This document shows positions 1-9,147 of a DNA stretch of 64,000 nt, piece after piece (the stretch's first letter is position 1; each line of letters opens with the position of its first letter). The notes under the pieces are model-generated. The model searched no databases. It saw nothing but the letters and a program-made list of their open reading frames with translations, and was not told the DNA's origin. Source of the DNA: Nocardia arthritidis NBRC 100137 (GTDB lineage Bacteria > Actinomycetota > Actinomycetes > Mycobacteriales > Mycobacteriaceae); NCBI RefSeq assembly GCF_001612765.1, contig NZ_BDBB01000019.1, forward strand, positions 1 through 64,000, read 5' to 3'. Position numbers and translations under genes: made by a program.

Positions 1-651
1 TTGTCGCCCGGTTCGGAGATGTCCGCGGTGCGCACGACCACCCCGACCGCCGATCCGGCCGAACAGGCGCGGGCGGCGGGCCAAGCGCCCGCCCCGCGGC
101 CGCGACAGCAGCCGACCCAGGTGATGATCACGATCCCGGGTCTGCCACCCATTCCCTGCGGGATTCTCTGCCCGCCGCCACCGCCGGCGAATCCGTGTGC
201 GGGACAATCGGTGCCCGCCCCGATGCCGTTCCCGGACCTACCCGGGACCGCACGCGTACCGCTCGCACCGCAGCAGCCCTACGGCGGCGCGGCGGCCGCA
301 CCCCGTGACCCAACCCCCGCGGGCCCGGCCGATCCCGCCGCGGCGGCCAGGCCCGCCGATGCCGGAGCCCCCGGACAGCCCGGCACCCCGGACCAGGCAG
401 CCGCCGGATGCGTTCAGCCCGATGCCACCCTGGCCGCCACCGAATCCGCGCCCATCCCCGGTGAGCTGCCCGTCCCCGACAACGCACCGCGCAACGACAC
501 CGAACCCGCTACCACCACCCCGCCCGCCCCGGAGCCCGGAGCCGAACCGGCGCCCAGCGTCGAATCCGCACCTACGCCGCCGCCTGGAATCACCCTGCCG
601 TTCGGCATCGTCATACCCCTGCCCGCGCCGCCGGCCGCACCCCCGCAGTGA
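1..651 (+). CDS. Pro/Ala-rich protein, 5' end cut by window
   Basis: The reading frame is open from the first base of the window and ends at the stop at 649-651, so the true start is probably outside. The visible 216 residues are low-complexity, rich in Pro, Ala and Gly, with a few cysteines (an IPCGILCPP stretch near residue 52, NPC near 65 and GC near 136) and a hydrophobic PFGIVIPLP tail. No catalytic domain is recognisable. Such composition is common in exported or cell-wall-spanning actinobacterial proteins, but no signal peptide is visible because the N-terminus is missing. The frame is kept because it is co-directional with the downstream cell-wall hydrolase and has strong third-position GC. 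Confidence 0.55.
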   Translation: MSPGSEMSAVRTTTPTADPAEQARAAGQAPAPRPRQQPTQVMITIPGLPPIPCGILCPPPPPANPCAGQSVPAPMPFPDLPGTARVPLAPQQPYGGAAAAPRDPTPAGPADPAAAARPADAGAPGQPGTPDQAAAGCVQPDATLAATESAPIPGELPVPDNAPRNDTEPATTTPPAPEPGAEPAPSVESAPTPPPGITLPFGIVIPLPAPPAAPPQ

Positions 652-679
652 TTCAAACTCCGTATCAGATCACGAAGCA

Positions 680-729
680 GTAACAAAAAGATCTCGGATG
701 CGGTAGCCTCTCCCTCGGTCCGTAACAAA
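680..729 (+). promoter_or_regulatory. Direct repeat GTAACAAA upstream of lytic transglycosylase
   Basis: The octamer GTAACAAA occurs at 680-687 and again at 722-729 on the same strand, 42 bp apart (about four helical turns), just upstream of the transglycosylase start at 765. A similar GTAACAT pair lies upstream of the exported protein at 48809. Tandem hexamer sites of this general kind are used by response regulators of cell-wall genes such as MtrA; that assignment is inference. Confidence 0.35.
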
Positions 730-764
730 GGGCTCACTGCGAGTCATGGGAGGGTCACCACACC

Positions 765-1628
765 GTGGGGCGTCATCGAAAACAACCGCCTGTCACCGTC
801 AGACGCAGTTCCGTCATCGCGTTGACCGGATTGGTTCCCGCTGGGCTCGTCTCCGTCACCGCCGCCTCCGAGGTCGGCGACGCCGTACCGCTCGCGGCCG
901 CGGTTCAGACGCCGGATGATCAGAACGTGCAGGGCGCCCGGCCGCAGGCGGCCGTCGAGCCGGTCGCCGGGTCCGAGTTCCTCGCTCACGCGATGGCCAA
1001 GGCCGCGCCCACCACGCACCCTGTCGTGAAAACCGTTGCGCTGCCGAGTGGGCGGCAGCCCGCCGCGATGCCCGCCGGGCCGCTGGGCGTTCCCGGCGTG
1101 GCCGTCGCGGCCTATCAGAACGCGGAACGAGTGCTGGCCGCCGAGAACCCGGTGTGCGGCATGCCATGGTCGCTGCTGGCCGGCATCGGCCGGGTCGAGT
1201 CCACACACGCCTTCGGCGGTAAGGCCGATGCCGACGGCAACCCGCTCAGCCCCGTCTACGGCCCCGTGCTGGACGGCTCGCTCACCGGTAATCACGTGGT
1301 CCGCGACTCCGATGACGGCGCACTGGACGGTCTGGACGGTTACGACCGCGCAATCGGTCCGATGCAGTTCCTGCCCGACACCTGGAAGCGTTACGCGGCC
1401 GACGGCAACGGCGACGGCATCGCCGATCCGCAGAATCTGTTCGACGCCGCCCTGACCGCCGGAAAGTACCTGTGCGAAGGCGGCCTGAACATGCGTGACC
1501 TGGCACAACAGTCCAAAGCGATCCTGCGCTACAACCACTCCATGGCCTACGTCGCGAACGTCATGGCCTGGGAGACCTCCTACGGCACGGGGGTCGCACC
1601 CCGGCCCGCGGATCTGCCGAAAATTTGA
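765..1628 (+). CDS. Secreted lytic murein transglycosylase (MltB/SLT type)
   Basis: A 287-residue protein predicted to cleave the peptidoglycan glycan strand outside the membrane. The N-terminus has a basic start followed by a hydrophobic stretch (about residues 14-35) that acts as a signal peptide or anchor. The catalytic domain (about 105-270) contains WSLLAGIGRVES, with the probable catalytic Glu in RVES, followed by IGPMQFLPDTW and the GDGIADPQN and YNHSMAYV motifs of the MltB-like family. The GTG start is preceded by a GGGAGGG Shine-Dalgarno sequence about 10 nt upstream. It precedes mrp directly, as the Rv1230c-type hydrolase neighbours mrp in mycobacteria (from memory). Confidence 0.85.
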   Translation: MGRHRKQPPVTVRRSSVIALTGLVPAGLVSVTAASEVGDAVPLAAAVQTPDDQNVQGARPQAAVEPVAGSEFLAHAMAKAAPTTHPVVKTVALPSGRQPAAMPAGPLGVPGVAVAAYQNAERVLAAENPVCGMPWSLLAGIGRVESTHAFGGKADADGNPLSPVYGPVLDGSLTGNHVVRDSDDGALDGLDGYDRAIGPMQFLPDTWKRYAADGNGDGIADPQNLFDAALTAGKYLCEGGLNMRDLAQQSKAILRYNHSMAYVANVMAWETSYGTGVAPRPADLPKI

Positions 1629-1634
1629 CACGCC

Positions 1635-1650
1635 TAAAATTACTGCCATG
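1635..1650 (+). promoter_or_regulatory. Leaderless -10 element of mrp
   Basis: TAAAAT at 1635-1640 is followed by seven bases and then the ATG at 1648, with no Shine-Dalgarno sequence. This is the usual layout of a leaderless actinobacterial transcript starting at the initiation codon. Confidence 0.5.
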
Positions 1651-2784
1651 CCAGTAGTTACGGAATCGGACGTGCGGGGTGCCCTCGCGAAGGTCGACGA
1701 CCCGGAGATCCGCAAGCCGATCACCGAACTGGGCATGGTGAAAAGCGTCGTCATCGGCGCCGGCAGCGATGTCCACGTGGAGATCTACCTGACGACGGCG
1801 GGCTGCCCCCTGCGTACGGAGATCCAGCAGCGGGTCACCAAGGCGATCGCCGACGTGCCCGGTGTGGGCGCAATCTCCGTCGATCTCGACGTAATGGACG
1901 ACGAGCAACGCACCGCGCTGCGCAAGCAGTTGCGCGGCGACTCGGCCGATCCGGTCATCCCGTTCGCCCAGCCCGGGTCGCTGACCCGCGTCTACGCGGT
2001 CGCCTCCGGGAAAGGCGGCGTCGGCAAGTCCAGTGTCACGGTGAACCTGGCCGCCGCCATGGCCGCGCGCGGACTGTCGGTCGGCGTGCTTGACGCGGAC
2101 ATCTACGGTCATTCCATCCCGCGGATGCTCGGCACCGATGCCAGGCCCACCCAGGTCGAGCGGATGATCATGCCGCCGGTCGCGCACGACGTGAAAATGA
2201 TCTCGATCGCCCAGTTCACTCAGGGCAACACGCCCGTGGTGTGGCGCGGCCCGATGCTGCACCGGGCGTTGCAGCAGTTCCTCGCCGACGTGTTCTGGGG
2301 TGACCTCGACATCCTGCTGCTCGACCTGCCGCCCGGCACCGGCGACGTCGCCATCTCCATCGCGCAGCTGATCCCGGGAGCCGAGATCCTGGTCGTCACC
2401 ACCCCGCAGCCGGCCGCCGCCGAGGTGGCCGAGCGGGCGGGCGCGATCGCGCTGCAAACTCGCCAGCGCATCGCGGGCGTGGTGGAGAACATGTCCTGGC
2501 TGGACCTGCCGGACGGCACCCGGATGGACCTGTACGGCTCCGGCGGCGGCCAGGCCGTCGCCGACCGGCTCACCCGCGCCGTGGGTGCGACCGTGCCGCT
2601 GCTCGGTCAGATCCCCATCGAACAGGCGCTGCGCGAAGCGGGCGACGAAGGCACCCCCATCGTGCTGCGCGACCCGGAGAACCCCGCCGCCAAGGCTCTG
2701 CTGGAGGTGGCGGACAAACTCGCCGTCCGCCGCCGCGGCCTCGCGGGCATGTCCCTCGGCATCGACACCACCCGGCATCTGTAG
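1648..2784 (+). CDS. mrp: Mrp/NBP35 family Fe-S cluster carrier ATPase
   Basis: A 378-residue cytoplasmic P-loop ATPase thought to carry Fe-S clusters to apo-proteins. Residues 1-90 form a MIP18/DUF59 domain containing the CPLRTEI segment. Residues 112-365 form the ParA-like ATPase, with the deviant Walker A GKGGVGKSS at 121-129, LDADIYGHSIPRM, and the LLLDLPPGTGD Walker B region. The CxxC motif typical of eukaryotic NBP35 is not visible, which fits the short Mrp subtype. The frame is open further upstream, but the ATG at 1648 is chosen because it begins the MIP18 domain and has a leaderless -10 element; an upstream start would overlap the transglycosylase. Confidence 0.93.
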   Translation: MPVVTESDVRGALAKVDDPEIRKPITELGMVKSVVIGAGSDVHVEIYLTTAGCPLRTEIQQRVTKAIADVPGVGAISVDLDVMDDEQRTALRKQLRGDSADPVIPFAQPGSLTRVYAVASGKGGVGKSSVTVNLAAAMAARGLSVGVLDADIYGHSIPRMLGTDARPTQVERMIMPPVAHDVKMISIAQFTQGNTPVVWRGPMLHRALQQFLADVFWGDLDILLLDLPPGTGDVAISIAQLIPGAEILVVTTPQPAAAEVAERAGAIALQTRQRIAGVVENMSWLDLPDGTRMDLYGSGGGQAVADRLTRAVGATVPLLGQIPIEQALREAGDEGTPIVLRDPENPAAKALLEVADKLAVRRRGLAGMSLGIDTTRHL

Positions 2785-2835
2785 CGAGCACTACGCGCGA
2801 GACCACCTGTCGGTGCGCCCTAATAAGCTCACCTC

Positions 2836-3156
2836 ATGCTCACCATGCTGTTGTACGTGCTGATCGTCGGCTTGGTCGCCGCGGTGCTGTTCTTACTGGC
2901 CAGTGCGGTGTTCGGGCGGTCGGAGGAGCTGGGGCCGCTGCCGGAGGGGACGACGGCCACCGTGCTGCCGGTGGAAGGGATCACCGGGGCGGACGTGCGC
3001 GCGTTGCGCTTCCAGCAGGTGGTGCGCGGCTACAAAGCCGGGGAGGTGGATTGGGCGCTGACCCGGCTGGCCGCGCGGATCGATGAACTCCAGCACCAGT
3101 TGGCCGAAGCGCAGGCCGCGCGGTGGCAGACGCCGATCGCGCCGGAGTCGAAGTGA
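2836..3156 (+). CDS. DivIVA-domain small membrane protein
   Basis: A 106-residue protein with one N-terminal transmembrane helix (about residues 4-26) and a DivIVA-like segment (about 53-90) including the phrase DVRALRFQQVVRGYKAGEVD, ending in a short coiled coil. DivIVA proteins mark curved membranes and poles; this short, anchored type resembles the Rv1209 family next to tagA in mycobacteria. TAAGCT at 2824-2829 lies 6 nt before the ATG and no ribosome-binding site is seen, suggesting leaderless translation. The stop overlaps the GTG of the next gene by 4 bp (GTGA), indicating coupling. Confidence 0.8.
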   Translation: MLTMLLYVLIVGLVAAVLFLLASAVFGRSEELGPLPEGTTATVLPVEGITGADVRALRFQQVVRGYKAGEVDWALTRLAARIDELQHQLAEAQAARWQTPIAPESK

Positions 3157-3746
3157 GCGCCCCGGCCGACGACGGGCTGGTTCGCTGTGCCTGGCCGCTG
3201 GAGTCGCAACTCTATCGGGACTATCACGACCACGAGTGGGGCAAGCCCCTGCACGGCGACGACGCCTTGTTCGAGCGGCTCTGCCTGGAGGCGTTTCAAT
3301 CCGGCCTGTCCTGGCTGACCATCCTGCGCAAACGCCCGGCCTTTCGTGCGGCGTTCGCCGGGTTCGCCATCGAGCGCGTCGCGGAGTTCGGCGACGGCGA
3401 CGTCGCCCGGCTGATGGCCGACGCGGGCATCGTCCGCAACCGCAGCAAGATCGACGCGGCCATCGCCAACGCCCGGGTTGCCCGCGACCTCGACGTCGGC
3501 CTGGACGAGTTGCTCTGGTCGTTCGCCCCACCGCCGCGCCCACGCCCCCGCTCCGGCGCCGACGTGCCCGCGACCACACCCGAATCCATCGCGCTGGCAA
3601 AAGAATTGAAACGGCGCGGATTCCGGTTCGTCGGACCCACCACGGCGTACGCCCTGATGCAGGCGACGGGGATGGTGGATGACCACCTGGCCGATTGCTG
3701 GGTGGGCAACGACCGGCCCGGCACGGGCCGACCGGTCACTTTTTGA
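3153..3746 (+). CDS. tagA: DNA-3-methyladenine glycosylase I
   Basis: Removes 3-methyladenine from alkylated DNA as the first step of base excision repair. The 197-residue protein has the TagI hallmarks: RCAWPLES near the N-terminus, YHDHEWG, EAFQSGLSWLTILRKR and the C-terminal DDHLADCW, supplying the Cys and His residues of the family's zinc site. The frame is open from an ATG at 3123, but the GTG at 3153 overlaps the preceding stop as GTGA and leaves the normal family N-terminus, so it is preferred. It is coupled to the DivIVA-like gene. Confidence 0.9.
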   Translation: MSAPADDGLVRCAWPLESQLYRDYHDHEWGKPLHGDDALFERLCLEAFQSGLSWLTILRKRPAFRAAFAGFAIERVAEFGDGDVARLMADAGIVRNRSKIDAAIANARVARDLDVGLDELLWSFAPPPRPRPRSGADVPATTPESIALAKELKRRGFRFVGPTTAYALMQATGMVDDHLADCWVGNDRPGTGRPVTF

Positions 3747-3887
3747 ACTCAGCTATCCGTCCACATCCGCGATAGGGAAGAATGGGACGGGTGTAGCTCG
3801 CCAAACGCCGGCGAGCTCACTGGTTGGTGACAACTGGAGTTCCAAGAAAGTGCGCAGCAGACCGCGCAGATCTGGAGGGAGCAGAGG

Positions 3888-4055
3888 ATGGCGGCCATGA
3901 AGCCCCGCACCGGGGACGGTCCCCTCGAGGCAACCAAAGAAGGGCGTGGAATCGTCATGCGGGTTCCACTCGAGGGTGGCGGGCGTCTGGTCGTCGAACT
4001 CACGCCGGACGAGGCAGCGGCGCTCGGTGACGAACTGAAGAGCGTCACGAGCTGA
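3888..4055 (+). CDS. DUF3117 small protein
   Basis: A 55-residue protein that matches the DUF3117 family (Rv1211-like) over its whole length, starting MAAMKPRTGDGP and ending with a VELTPDEAAALGDELK helix. The function is unknown. A GGAGGGA ribosome-binding site lies about 8 nt upstream of the ATG. It sits between tagA and the glg genes, where the mycobacterial homologue is found. The next gene begins with GTG directly after its TGA stop. Confidence 0.85.
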   Translation: MAAMKPRTGDGPLEATKEGRGIVMRVPLEGGGRLVVELTPDEAAALGDELKSVTS

Positions 4056-4931
4056 GTGGGCCCGGCTGAGCACACGGCCCTCGCCGACGCGGCCGGCGTC
4101 CTGGCCTGCCCGGAATGTATTCGGGCGCACCAGGACGCCGCGCCGCTCGCGTTCGAACCGCGGGATCGAGCACTGCGCTGCGGTCGCGGCCACAGCTTCG
4201 ACGTCGCCAGACAGGGCTACGTCAGTCTGCTGACCGGTGCGTCGACCAAGATGACCGGGGACACCGCGGCGATGCTCGACGCTCGTGCCGCTTTCCAGAG
4301 CGGAGGACACTTCGCGCCGATCGCCGACGCGGTGACGCACGCCGTCACGACGCGCCGGACGGACGGCCCGGTGCTGGAGATCGGCGCGGGCACCGGCTAC
4401 TACCTCGCCCGGGCGCTCGACGCCGCTCCCCCGGCCGTCGGTATCGGACTGGACGTGGCCAAACCCGCCGTCCGCCGCTGCGCCCGCGCCCACCCACGCG
4501 CCGCGGCGGTGCTGGCCGACGCCTGGCGCGGGTTGCCGATCCGCGACGGCGCGCTGGCCTGCGTACTCTCCGTCTTCGCCCCGCGCAATCCCGGCGAAAT
4601 CGCCCGGGTGCTCGCCGAGGACGGCTGCTTCGTCGTCGCCACACCCACCGAACGCCACCTTCGCGAGCTGATCGAGCCACTGGACATGGTCCGGGTCGAC
4701 CCCGACAAGGACCGCAGGCTCGACGCTGCCATGGCGGGGCATTTCGAACCGGTCGACCGGACGCTGGTGGAGTACCCGATGACGCTCACCAGAGCCGATG
4801 TCTCGCACGTGGTGGGCATGGGTCCATCCGCGCACCACGGGGCCGCCGAAGCGGCGGATCCGGTGCGGTTGCCGGAGTCCGTCGAGGTGACCGCCTCGGT
4901 CGTGGTGGGCGCCTACCGCCCGGCGGCCTGA
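4056..4931 (+). CDS. RlmA-like 23S rRNA (guanine-N1) methyltransferase
   Basis: A 291-residue SAM-dependent methyltransferase. The N-terminus carries the RlmA zinc ribbon: CPEC near residue 14-17, then LRCGRGHSFD near 45-55, followed by the family phrase ARQGYVSLL. The Rossmann SAM site is LEIGAGTGYYL near residue 107. Family members methylate G745 or G748 of 23S rRNA; which position is used here cannot be told from sequence. The GTG start abuts the stop of the DUF3117 gene, which suggests coupling. The gene converges on glgA with a 9-bp gap. Confidence 0.8.
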   Translation: MGPAEHTALADAAGVLACPECIRAHQDAAPLAFEPRDRALRCGRGHSFDVARQGYVSLLTGASTKMTGDTAAMLDARAAFQSGGHFAPIADAVTHAVTTRRTDGPVLEIGAGTGYYLARALDAAPPAVGIGLDVAKPAVRRCARAHPRAAAVLADAWRGLPIRDGALACVLSVFAPRNPGEIARVLAEDGCFVVATPTERHLRELIEPLDMVRVDPDKDRRLDAAMAGHFEPVDRTLVEYPMTLTRADVSHVVGMGPSAHHGAAEAADPVRLPESVEVTASVVVGAYRPAA

Positions 4932-4940
4932 TCGCCCGGC

Positions 4941-6131
4941 TCAGCCTTTCCTGATCTCGTCGTAGACCGCCACCGTGCGCGCGGCGATGCGCGACCAGTC
5001 GAATTCGGAGATCGCACGCTCCCGGCCCGCGGCCCCGAGCCGGGCGGCCAGCTCTCGATCACCGGCCACCTCGTTCACGGCGGCGGCGAGCCCGTGCTCG
5101 TAATCCCCGGCCGCACCCGCGTCGTAGTGCACCAGCCGTCCGTTGCGGCTGTCGACCACCTCGGGGATGCCGCCGACATCCGAGGCGACCACTGCGGTCG
5201 CGCAGGCCATCGCCTCGAGGTTGACGATGCCGAGCGGCTCGTACACCGACGGGCACACGAACAGCGACGCGGCAGCGAGAATCTGCCGGATCCGCTCTGT
5301 CGGCAACATCTCGCGAACCCAGAACACGTCGCCGCGGCGCTGCCGCAGCTCGTGCACCGCCGCGGTGACCTCCTGCGCCAGCTCGGGCGTGTCCGGCGCG
5401 CCCGCGCACAGCACGAGCTGGATGTCGGGATCGAAGTCGCGGGCGGCGGCAAGCAGGTGGCCGACACCCTTCTGGCGCGTGATGCGGCCGACGAAGGCGA
5501 CGATGGGCAGGTCGGTTCGCACGCCGAGTTCGGCTAGCACCGACGGCTGGTCCCCGGTCGCCGGACCTGGATGCCAGACGGTCCCGTCGATGCCGTTGTG
5601 CACCACGTGGACCCGGTCCGGGTCGACGGCGGGATAGGCGTCGAGCACGTCGCGGCGCATCCCCTCGCTCACCGCGATGACGGCGTCGGCGTGCTCGACG
5701 GCGTTGCGCTCCGACCAGGAGGACAGCCGGTAGCCGCCGCCGAGCTGCTCGGCCTTCCACGGCCTGCGCGGCTCCAGCGAATGCGCGGTCAGCACGTGCG
5801 GGACCCCGTAGAGGGTCGCGGCCAGATGCCCGGCCAAGCCGCTGTACCAGGTGTGCGAATGCACCACGTCCACCTCGCCCACGGCGTCGGCCATTCGTAG
5901 CTGGGCGGACATCATCCGCAGCGCGGCGTTGGCGGCGTGTAGCGACGGATCCGGTTCATGGACCACGGCATCCGGGCGCTCGACGCCCATACAGTGCACG
6001 GTCACCTCGCACAGGTGACGCAAATGCGCCGTCAGCTGGGTGACGTGCACCCCCGCCCCGCCGTACACCTCGGGTGGATACTCGCGGGTCAGCATCGCGA
6101 CGCGAAGCCGGTCCCGCTCGCCGGAATCCAC
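4941..6131 (-). CDS. glgA: Glycogen/maltose-1-phosphate synthase, GT4 (GlgA/GlgM type)
   Basis: A GT-B fold glycosyltransferase that uses ADP-glucose for alpha-glucan or maltose-1-phosphate synthesis. The conserved N-terminus [18 protein letters not shown], the middle [11 protein letters not shown] and the donor-site phrase [19 protein letters not shown] all match mycobacterial GlgM/GlgA (Rv1212c) as I remember it. The frame is open to an ATG at 6200, but that would leave only about 30 bp to divergent glgC; the GTG at 6131 (396 residues) leaves room for promoters and fits the family length. Divergence from glgC, its substrate supplier, supports the function. Confidence 0.9.
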   Translation of the reverse strand: MDSGERDRLRVAMLTREYPPEVYGGAGVHVTQLTAHLRHLCEVTVHCMGVERPDAVVHEPDPSLHAANAALRMMSAQLRMADAVGEVDVVHSHTWYSGLAGHLAATLYGVPHVLTAHSLEPRRPWKAEQLGGGYRLSSWSERNAVEHADAVIAVSEGMRRDVLDAYPAVDPDRVHVVHNGIDGTVWHPGPATGDQPSVLAELGVRTDLPIVAFVGRITRQKGVGHLLAAARDFDPDIQLVLCAGAPDTPELAQEVTAAVHELRQRRGDVFWVREMLPTERIRQILAAASLFVCPSVYEPLGIVNLEAMACATAVVASDVGGIPEVVDSRNGRLVHYDAGAAGDYEHGLAAAVNEVAGDRELAARLGAAGRERAISEFDWSRIAARTVAVYDEIRKG

Positions 6132-6219
6132 CGCCGAGCGTCCGCCCTCCGTGCCGAAACTCACCGGTCCAAAGTAGACGTTCGGGTCGGCGGCGGCCAC
6201 TCACGAACGTTCCACCGGG

Positions 6220-6235
6220 TAGTTTGGCAGGTGTG
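6220..6235 (+). promoter_or_regulatory. Leaderless -10 element of glgC
   Basis: TAGTTT at 6220-6225 lies 7 nt before the GTG at 6233, and there is no well-placed Shine-Dalgarno sequence. This supports the start chosen for glgC. Confidence 0.45.
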
Positions 6236-7447
6236 AGGAGCCAGCCGCACGTACTCGGGATCGTGCTCGCCGGTGGCGAGGGCAAGCGACTCTTTCCACT
6301 CACGGCCGACCGCGCCAAGCCCGCTGTCCCGTTCGGCGGCGCCTACCGCCTCATCGACTTCGTCCTCAGCAATCTGGTCAACGCGGGTTTCCTGCGGCTG
6401 TGCGTACTCACCCAATACAAGTCGCACTCGCTCGACCGGCACATCTCGCAGACCTGGCGGCTGTCCGGTTTCGCCGGCGAGTACATCACCCCGGTGCCCG
6501 CGCAGCAGCGGCTCGGGCCACGCTGGTACACCGGCAGCGCGGACGCGATCCTGCAGTCGCTGAACCTGATCTACGACGAGGACCCGGAGTACATAGCGGT
6601 TTTCGGCGCCGATCACGTCTACCGCATGGACCCGGAGCAGATGGTGCGCCACCACATCGATTCCGGCGCGGGCGTGACCGTGGCGGGTATCCGGGTGCCG
6701 CGCAGCGAGGCGAGCGCGTTCGGCTGCATCGACAGTGACGACGCCGGCCGCATCACGCAATTCCTGGAGAAACCCGCGCATCCGCCCGGCACCCCGGACG
6801 ATCCGAACGTCACGTTCGCGTCCATGGGCAACTACGTCTTCACCACCAAGGTGCTGGTCGACTCGATCCGGGCGGACGCGGACAACGCGGACTCCGACCA
6901 CGACATGGGCGGCGACATCATTCCGGCCCTCGTCGCGGCCGGACAGGCGAGCGTCTACGACTTCGCCGACAACGAAGTGCCCGGCGCCACCGACCGTGAC
7001 CGCGGCTACTGGCGCGATGTCGGCACCATCGACGCGTTCTACGACGCGCACATGGACCTGGTCTCGGTGCATCCGGTGTTCAACCTCTACAACCGCCACT
7101 GGCCCATCCGCGGGGCGGCCGAGAACCTGCCGCCGGCCAAGTTCGCCCAGGGCGGGCTGGCGCAGGAATGCATCGTGGGCGCGGGCAGCATCCTGTCCGC
7201 CGCCACCGTCCGCAACTCGGTGCTCAGCGCCAATGTCATGGTCGACGACGGCGCCACCGTCGAAGGGTGTGTGCTCATGCCCGGCGTGCGGATCGGACGC
7301 GGTGCGGTGGTACGGCACGCCATTCTGGACAAGAACGTGGTCGTCGGCGAAGGCGAGATCATCGGAGTGGACCTGGCCCGCGATCGCGGCCGTTTCGCTG
7401 TGAGCAACGGCGGGGTCGTCACAGTCGGCAAAGGCGTCTGGGTGTAG
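6233..7447 (+). CDS. glgC: Glucose-1-phosphate adenylyltransferase
   Basis: Makes ADP-glucose from ATP and glucose-1-phosphate, the committed step of glycogen synthesis. The 404-residue protein has the nucleotidyltransferase signature [12 protein letters not shown] at the N-terminus, RLIDFVLSN, the YTGSADAI and VFGADHVY substrate motifs, and a C-terminal left-handed beta-helix region (about 300-400) with hexapeptide-type repeats. The frame extends to 6074, but the upstream part lacks family similarity, so the GTG at 6233 is used. It is divergent from glgA, as in mycobacteria. Confidence 0.95.
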   Translation: MRSQPHVLGIVLAGGEGKRLFPLTADRAKPAVPFGGAYRLIDFVLSNLVNAGFLRLCVLTQYKSHSLDRHISQTWRLSGFAGEYITPVPAQQRLGPRWYTGSADAILQSLNLIYDEDPEYIAVFGADHVYRMDPEQMVRHHIDSGAGVTVAGIRVPRSEASAFGCIDSDDAGRITQFLEKPAHPPGTPDDPNVTFASMGNYVFTTKVLVDSIRADADNADSDHDMGGDIIPALVAAGQASVYDFADNEVPGATDRDRGYWRDVGTIDAFYDAHMDLVSVHPVFNLYNRHWPIRGAAENLPPAKFAQGGLAQECIVGAGSILSAATVRNSVLSANVMVDDGATVEGCVLMPGVRIGRGAVVRHAILDKNVVVGEGEIIGVDLARDRGRFAVSNGGVVTVGKGVWV

Positions 7448-7462
7448 CCGCGGCGAGCGATC

Positions 7463-7687
7463 CTAGGGTCCGCCCGGCTCGGGCGCCCGCGGGCCGAGGC
7501 AGAATGGCGCGCACGGCCCCGGTGTGCGCGGCACGGTGGAATTCGAGGCGTCACCGAAATCGGCGGTGCTCACCAAATAGACCATCAGCACGGCGAACAA
7601 GAGCACCGCGCCGAAAGCGATCATGGTCCGGCCCCAATGGATCGATTTGGGACGACGCTCGTCTTCGTCCCAGAGGAACATCATCAT
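7463..7687 (-). CDS. Small single-pass membrane protein with C-terminal PGPCAPFC motif
   Basis: A 74-residue protein starting MMMFLWDEDERRPK, with a basic stretch, one transmembrane helix (about residues 20-42) and a short Ser/Pro-rich tail ending with PGPCAPFC. No family is recognised. The same architecture and a PGPCEPFC tail occur in the next minus-strand gene upstream, so the two are probably duplicates. The frame is open to an ATG at 7750, but the ATG at 7687, just before the charged cytoplasmic segment, is the more plausible start. The paired cysteines lie on the predicted extracytoplasmic side. Confidence 0.6.
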   Translation of the reverse strand: MMMFLWDEDERRPKSIHWGRTMIAFGAVLLFAVLMVYLVSTADFGDASNSTVPRTPGPCAPFCLGPRAPEPGGP

Positions 7688-7928
7688 CACCACGTCGCAC
7701 CTCTTCCGGATCCGTTCGGAACCTGACCTCCACCAGTATCGGTCGGGCATCGGCGTCGCGCTGCGGCTTGCGCCGAACCGTGGCTGTAAGGTCGCTTTTT
7801 CGCGAACCCCGCCGACTACCTGTGGGTGGCGCGGTCGCCAGGAGAAGAGGGCGCGGTCGCCCGAAGTTCCGGAAAAACTTCGGCGGCAGGCCTATTCGGC
7901 CGGAGCGAGAACCGCCGTCAACGGGGTA

Positions 7929-8162
7929 TTACTGGGCGGGCGGGGTGACGTTCTGGGTGCAGAACGGCTCGCAGGGTCCCGGGGGCGGAGTGGTTTTCTC
8001 GGGGCCGGTGTCGAAATCGGTGTTGCTCACCACGACCATCACGAGCACTGCCCCCAGAATCACGAACAGCAGGGCCAACAGGGTGGGCCGCAGCCAACTC
8101 GTTCGCCGTTCGGTCACGACATCCCCCATGACCGCTACTTCGATCGGATTTAGTTCACGCAT
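7929..8162 (-). CDS. Small single-pass membrane protein with C-terminal PGPCEPFC motif
   Basis: A 77-residue protein with an N-terminal cytoplasmic segment, one transmembrane helix (about residues 28-48, LLALLFVILGAVLVMVVV) and a Pro-rich tail holding PGPCEPFC. The ATG at 8162 is preferred over the upstream GTG at 8177 because GAGGAA sits 7 nt before it. It is a paralogue in layout of the gene at 7463-7687, sharing the TM, the TDF or ADF step after the helix, and the CxPFC tail. No function is known. It sits between glgC and the sigE locus. Confidence 0.6.
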   Translation of the reverse strand: MRELNPIEVAVMGDVVTERRTSWLRPTLLALLFVILGAVLVMVVVSNTDFDTGPEKTTPPPGPCEPFCTQNVTPPAQ

Positions 8163-8237
8163 AACTGTTTTCCTCACTGAGTTCTTTCTCAGCGCATACC
8201 CCGGATTCCCGGATGGAATCAGACCGCGCGCGAATCA

Positions 8238-8870
8238 CTAACCCCGTGAGGCACAGAGCAATCCGTCTCCGACCGGAATCAGTACACAGGTGAGTTCCGG
8301 GTTCTCCGCGATGGCGCGGGTGGCGGCGCGCACCGCCTGGGTGGCCGGATCCCGTTGCGCCGGATCGGGTACGCGCCCGCCCAGCAGCGCGTTGTGCAGC
8401 AGAATGGCGCCGCCCTCGCGCAGCAGACGCACCGCTTGGGCGACGTACTCCGGGTGCTCGAGCGGCGCCGCGTCGATGAAGACCAGGTCGTAGGCGCCGT
8501 CGGCCAGCCGGGGCAGCACATCCAGCGCCCGTCCGTTGATCAGCCGGGTGCGCGCCGGGGGGATGTCGGCGGCGCGGAACGCCTCCTTGGCCGCGCGCTG
8601 ATGTTCCGGCTCCGAATCGATGGTGGTCAGCGTGCCGTCCTCGCGCATGCCGTCGAGCAGCCACAGCCCGCTGATGCCCGCGCCGGTACCGACCTCGACC
8701 ACCGCGCGCGCTCCGAGCAGTTGCGCGTACATGCTCAGCAGCGCCCCCACCGAGGGCGGCACGGGGACAGCGCCGAGTTCGGTGGCCCGTTCGCGCGCGC
8801 TGATGAGGATTTCGTCCTCTACGACGGATTCCTCCACGTAGGCGAGATTCCGCTCCAGATTCGATGCCAC
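8238..8870 (-). CDS. O-methyltransferase (Rv1220c type)
   Basis: A 210-residue class I SAM-dependent methyltransferase of the cation-dependent O-methyltransferase family. The SAM site is [15 protein letters not shown] near residue 60, followed by [11 protein letters not shown] and YDLVFIDAA. It is divergent from sigE, exactly as Rv1220c is in mycobacteria; the substrate is unknown. The frame runs on to 9176, but the GTG at 8870 ([15 protein letters not shown]) matches the usual N-terminus and leaves a 277-bp divergent promoter region. The second half has the usual [13 protein letters not shown] dimerisation loop of the family. Confidence 0.85.
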   Translation of the reverse strand: MASNLERNLAYVEESVVEDEILISARERATELGAVPVPPSVGALLSMYAQLLGARAVVEVGTGAGISGLWLLDGMREDGTLTTIDSEPEHQRAAKEAFRAADIPPARTRLINGRALDVLPRLADGAYDLVFIDAAPLEHPEYVAQAVRLLREGGAILLHNALLGGRVPDPAQRDPATQAVRAATRAIAENPELTCVLIPVGDGLLCASRG

Positions 8871-9036
8871 GGGTATGAGGCTAACGCCGGGCGGGTGATC
8901 TCGGCGTTCCGGACAACACGCGCCGCCCGCCATTTCCGCCGCCGGTTTTCTCAGGTGACCCTCAGGATCTCCATATCCCGGCCATATCAGGACCAGAAAG
9001 AGTATGAGCAACCGACCGTGTATTAACACGGGACGC

Positions 9037-9064
9037 GGGAACAACGACATACCGGTTGTCTGTT
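9037..9064 (+). promoter_or_regulatory. Candidate ECF-type (SigE/SigH-like) promoter of sigE
   Basis: GGGAACA at 9037-9043 is followed, 18 nt later, by GTT at 9062-9064. This resembles the GGAAC...GTT promoters of actinobacterial ECF sigma factors and lies 84 bp upstream of the chosen sigE start. It would allow autoregulation; that is inference. Confidence 0.45.
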
Positions 9065-9147
9065 GTATCCGTACGCGACGGTCCGAAGACCCGGACCGGA
9101 GCAAGTCCCCACGTTTGCGGTCCCTAGTAGGAGGTAGCCCCATCCAC

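Noticed and set aside
652-764. ydaO (c-di-AMP) riboswitch before the lytic transglycosylase
   Set aside because: These often precede cell-wall hydrolases in actinobacteria, but the gap is only 113 bp and lacks the conserved riboswitch core.
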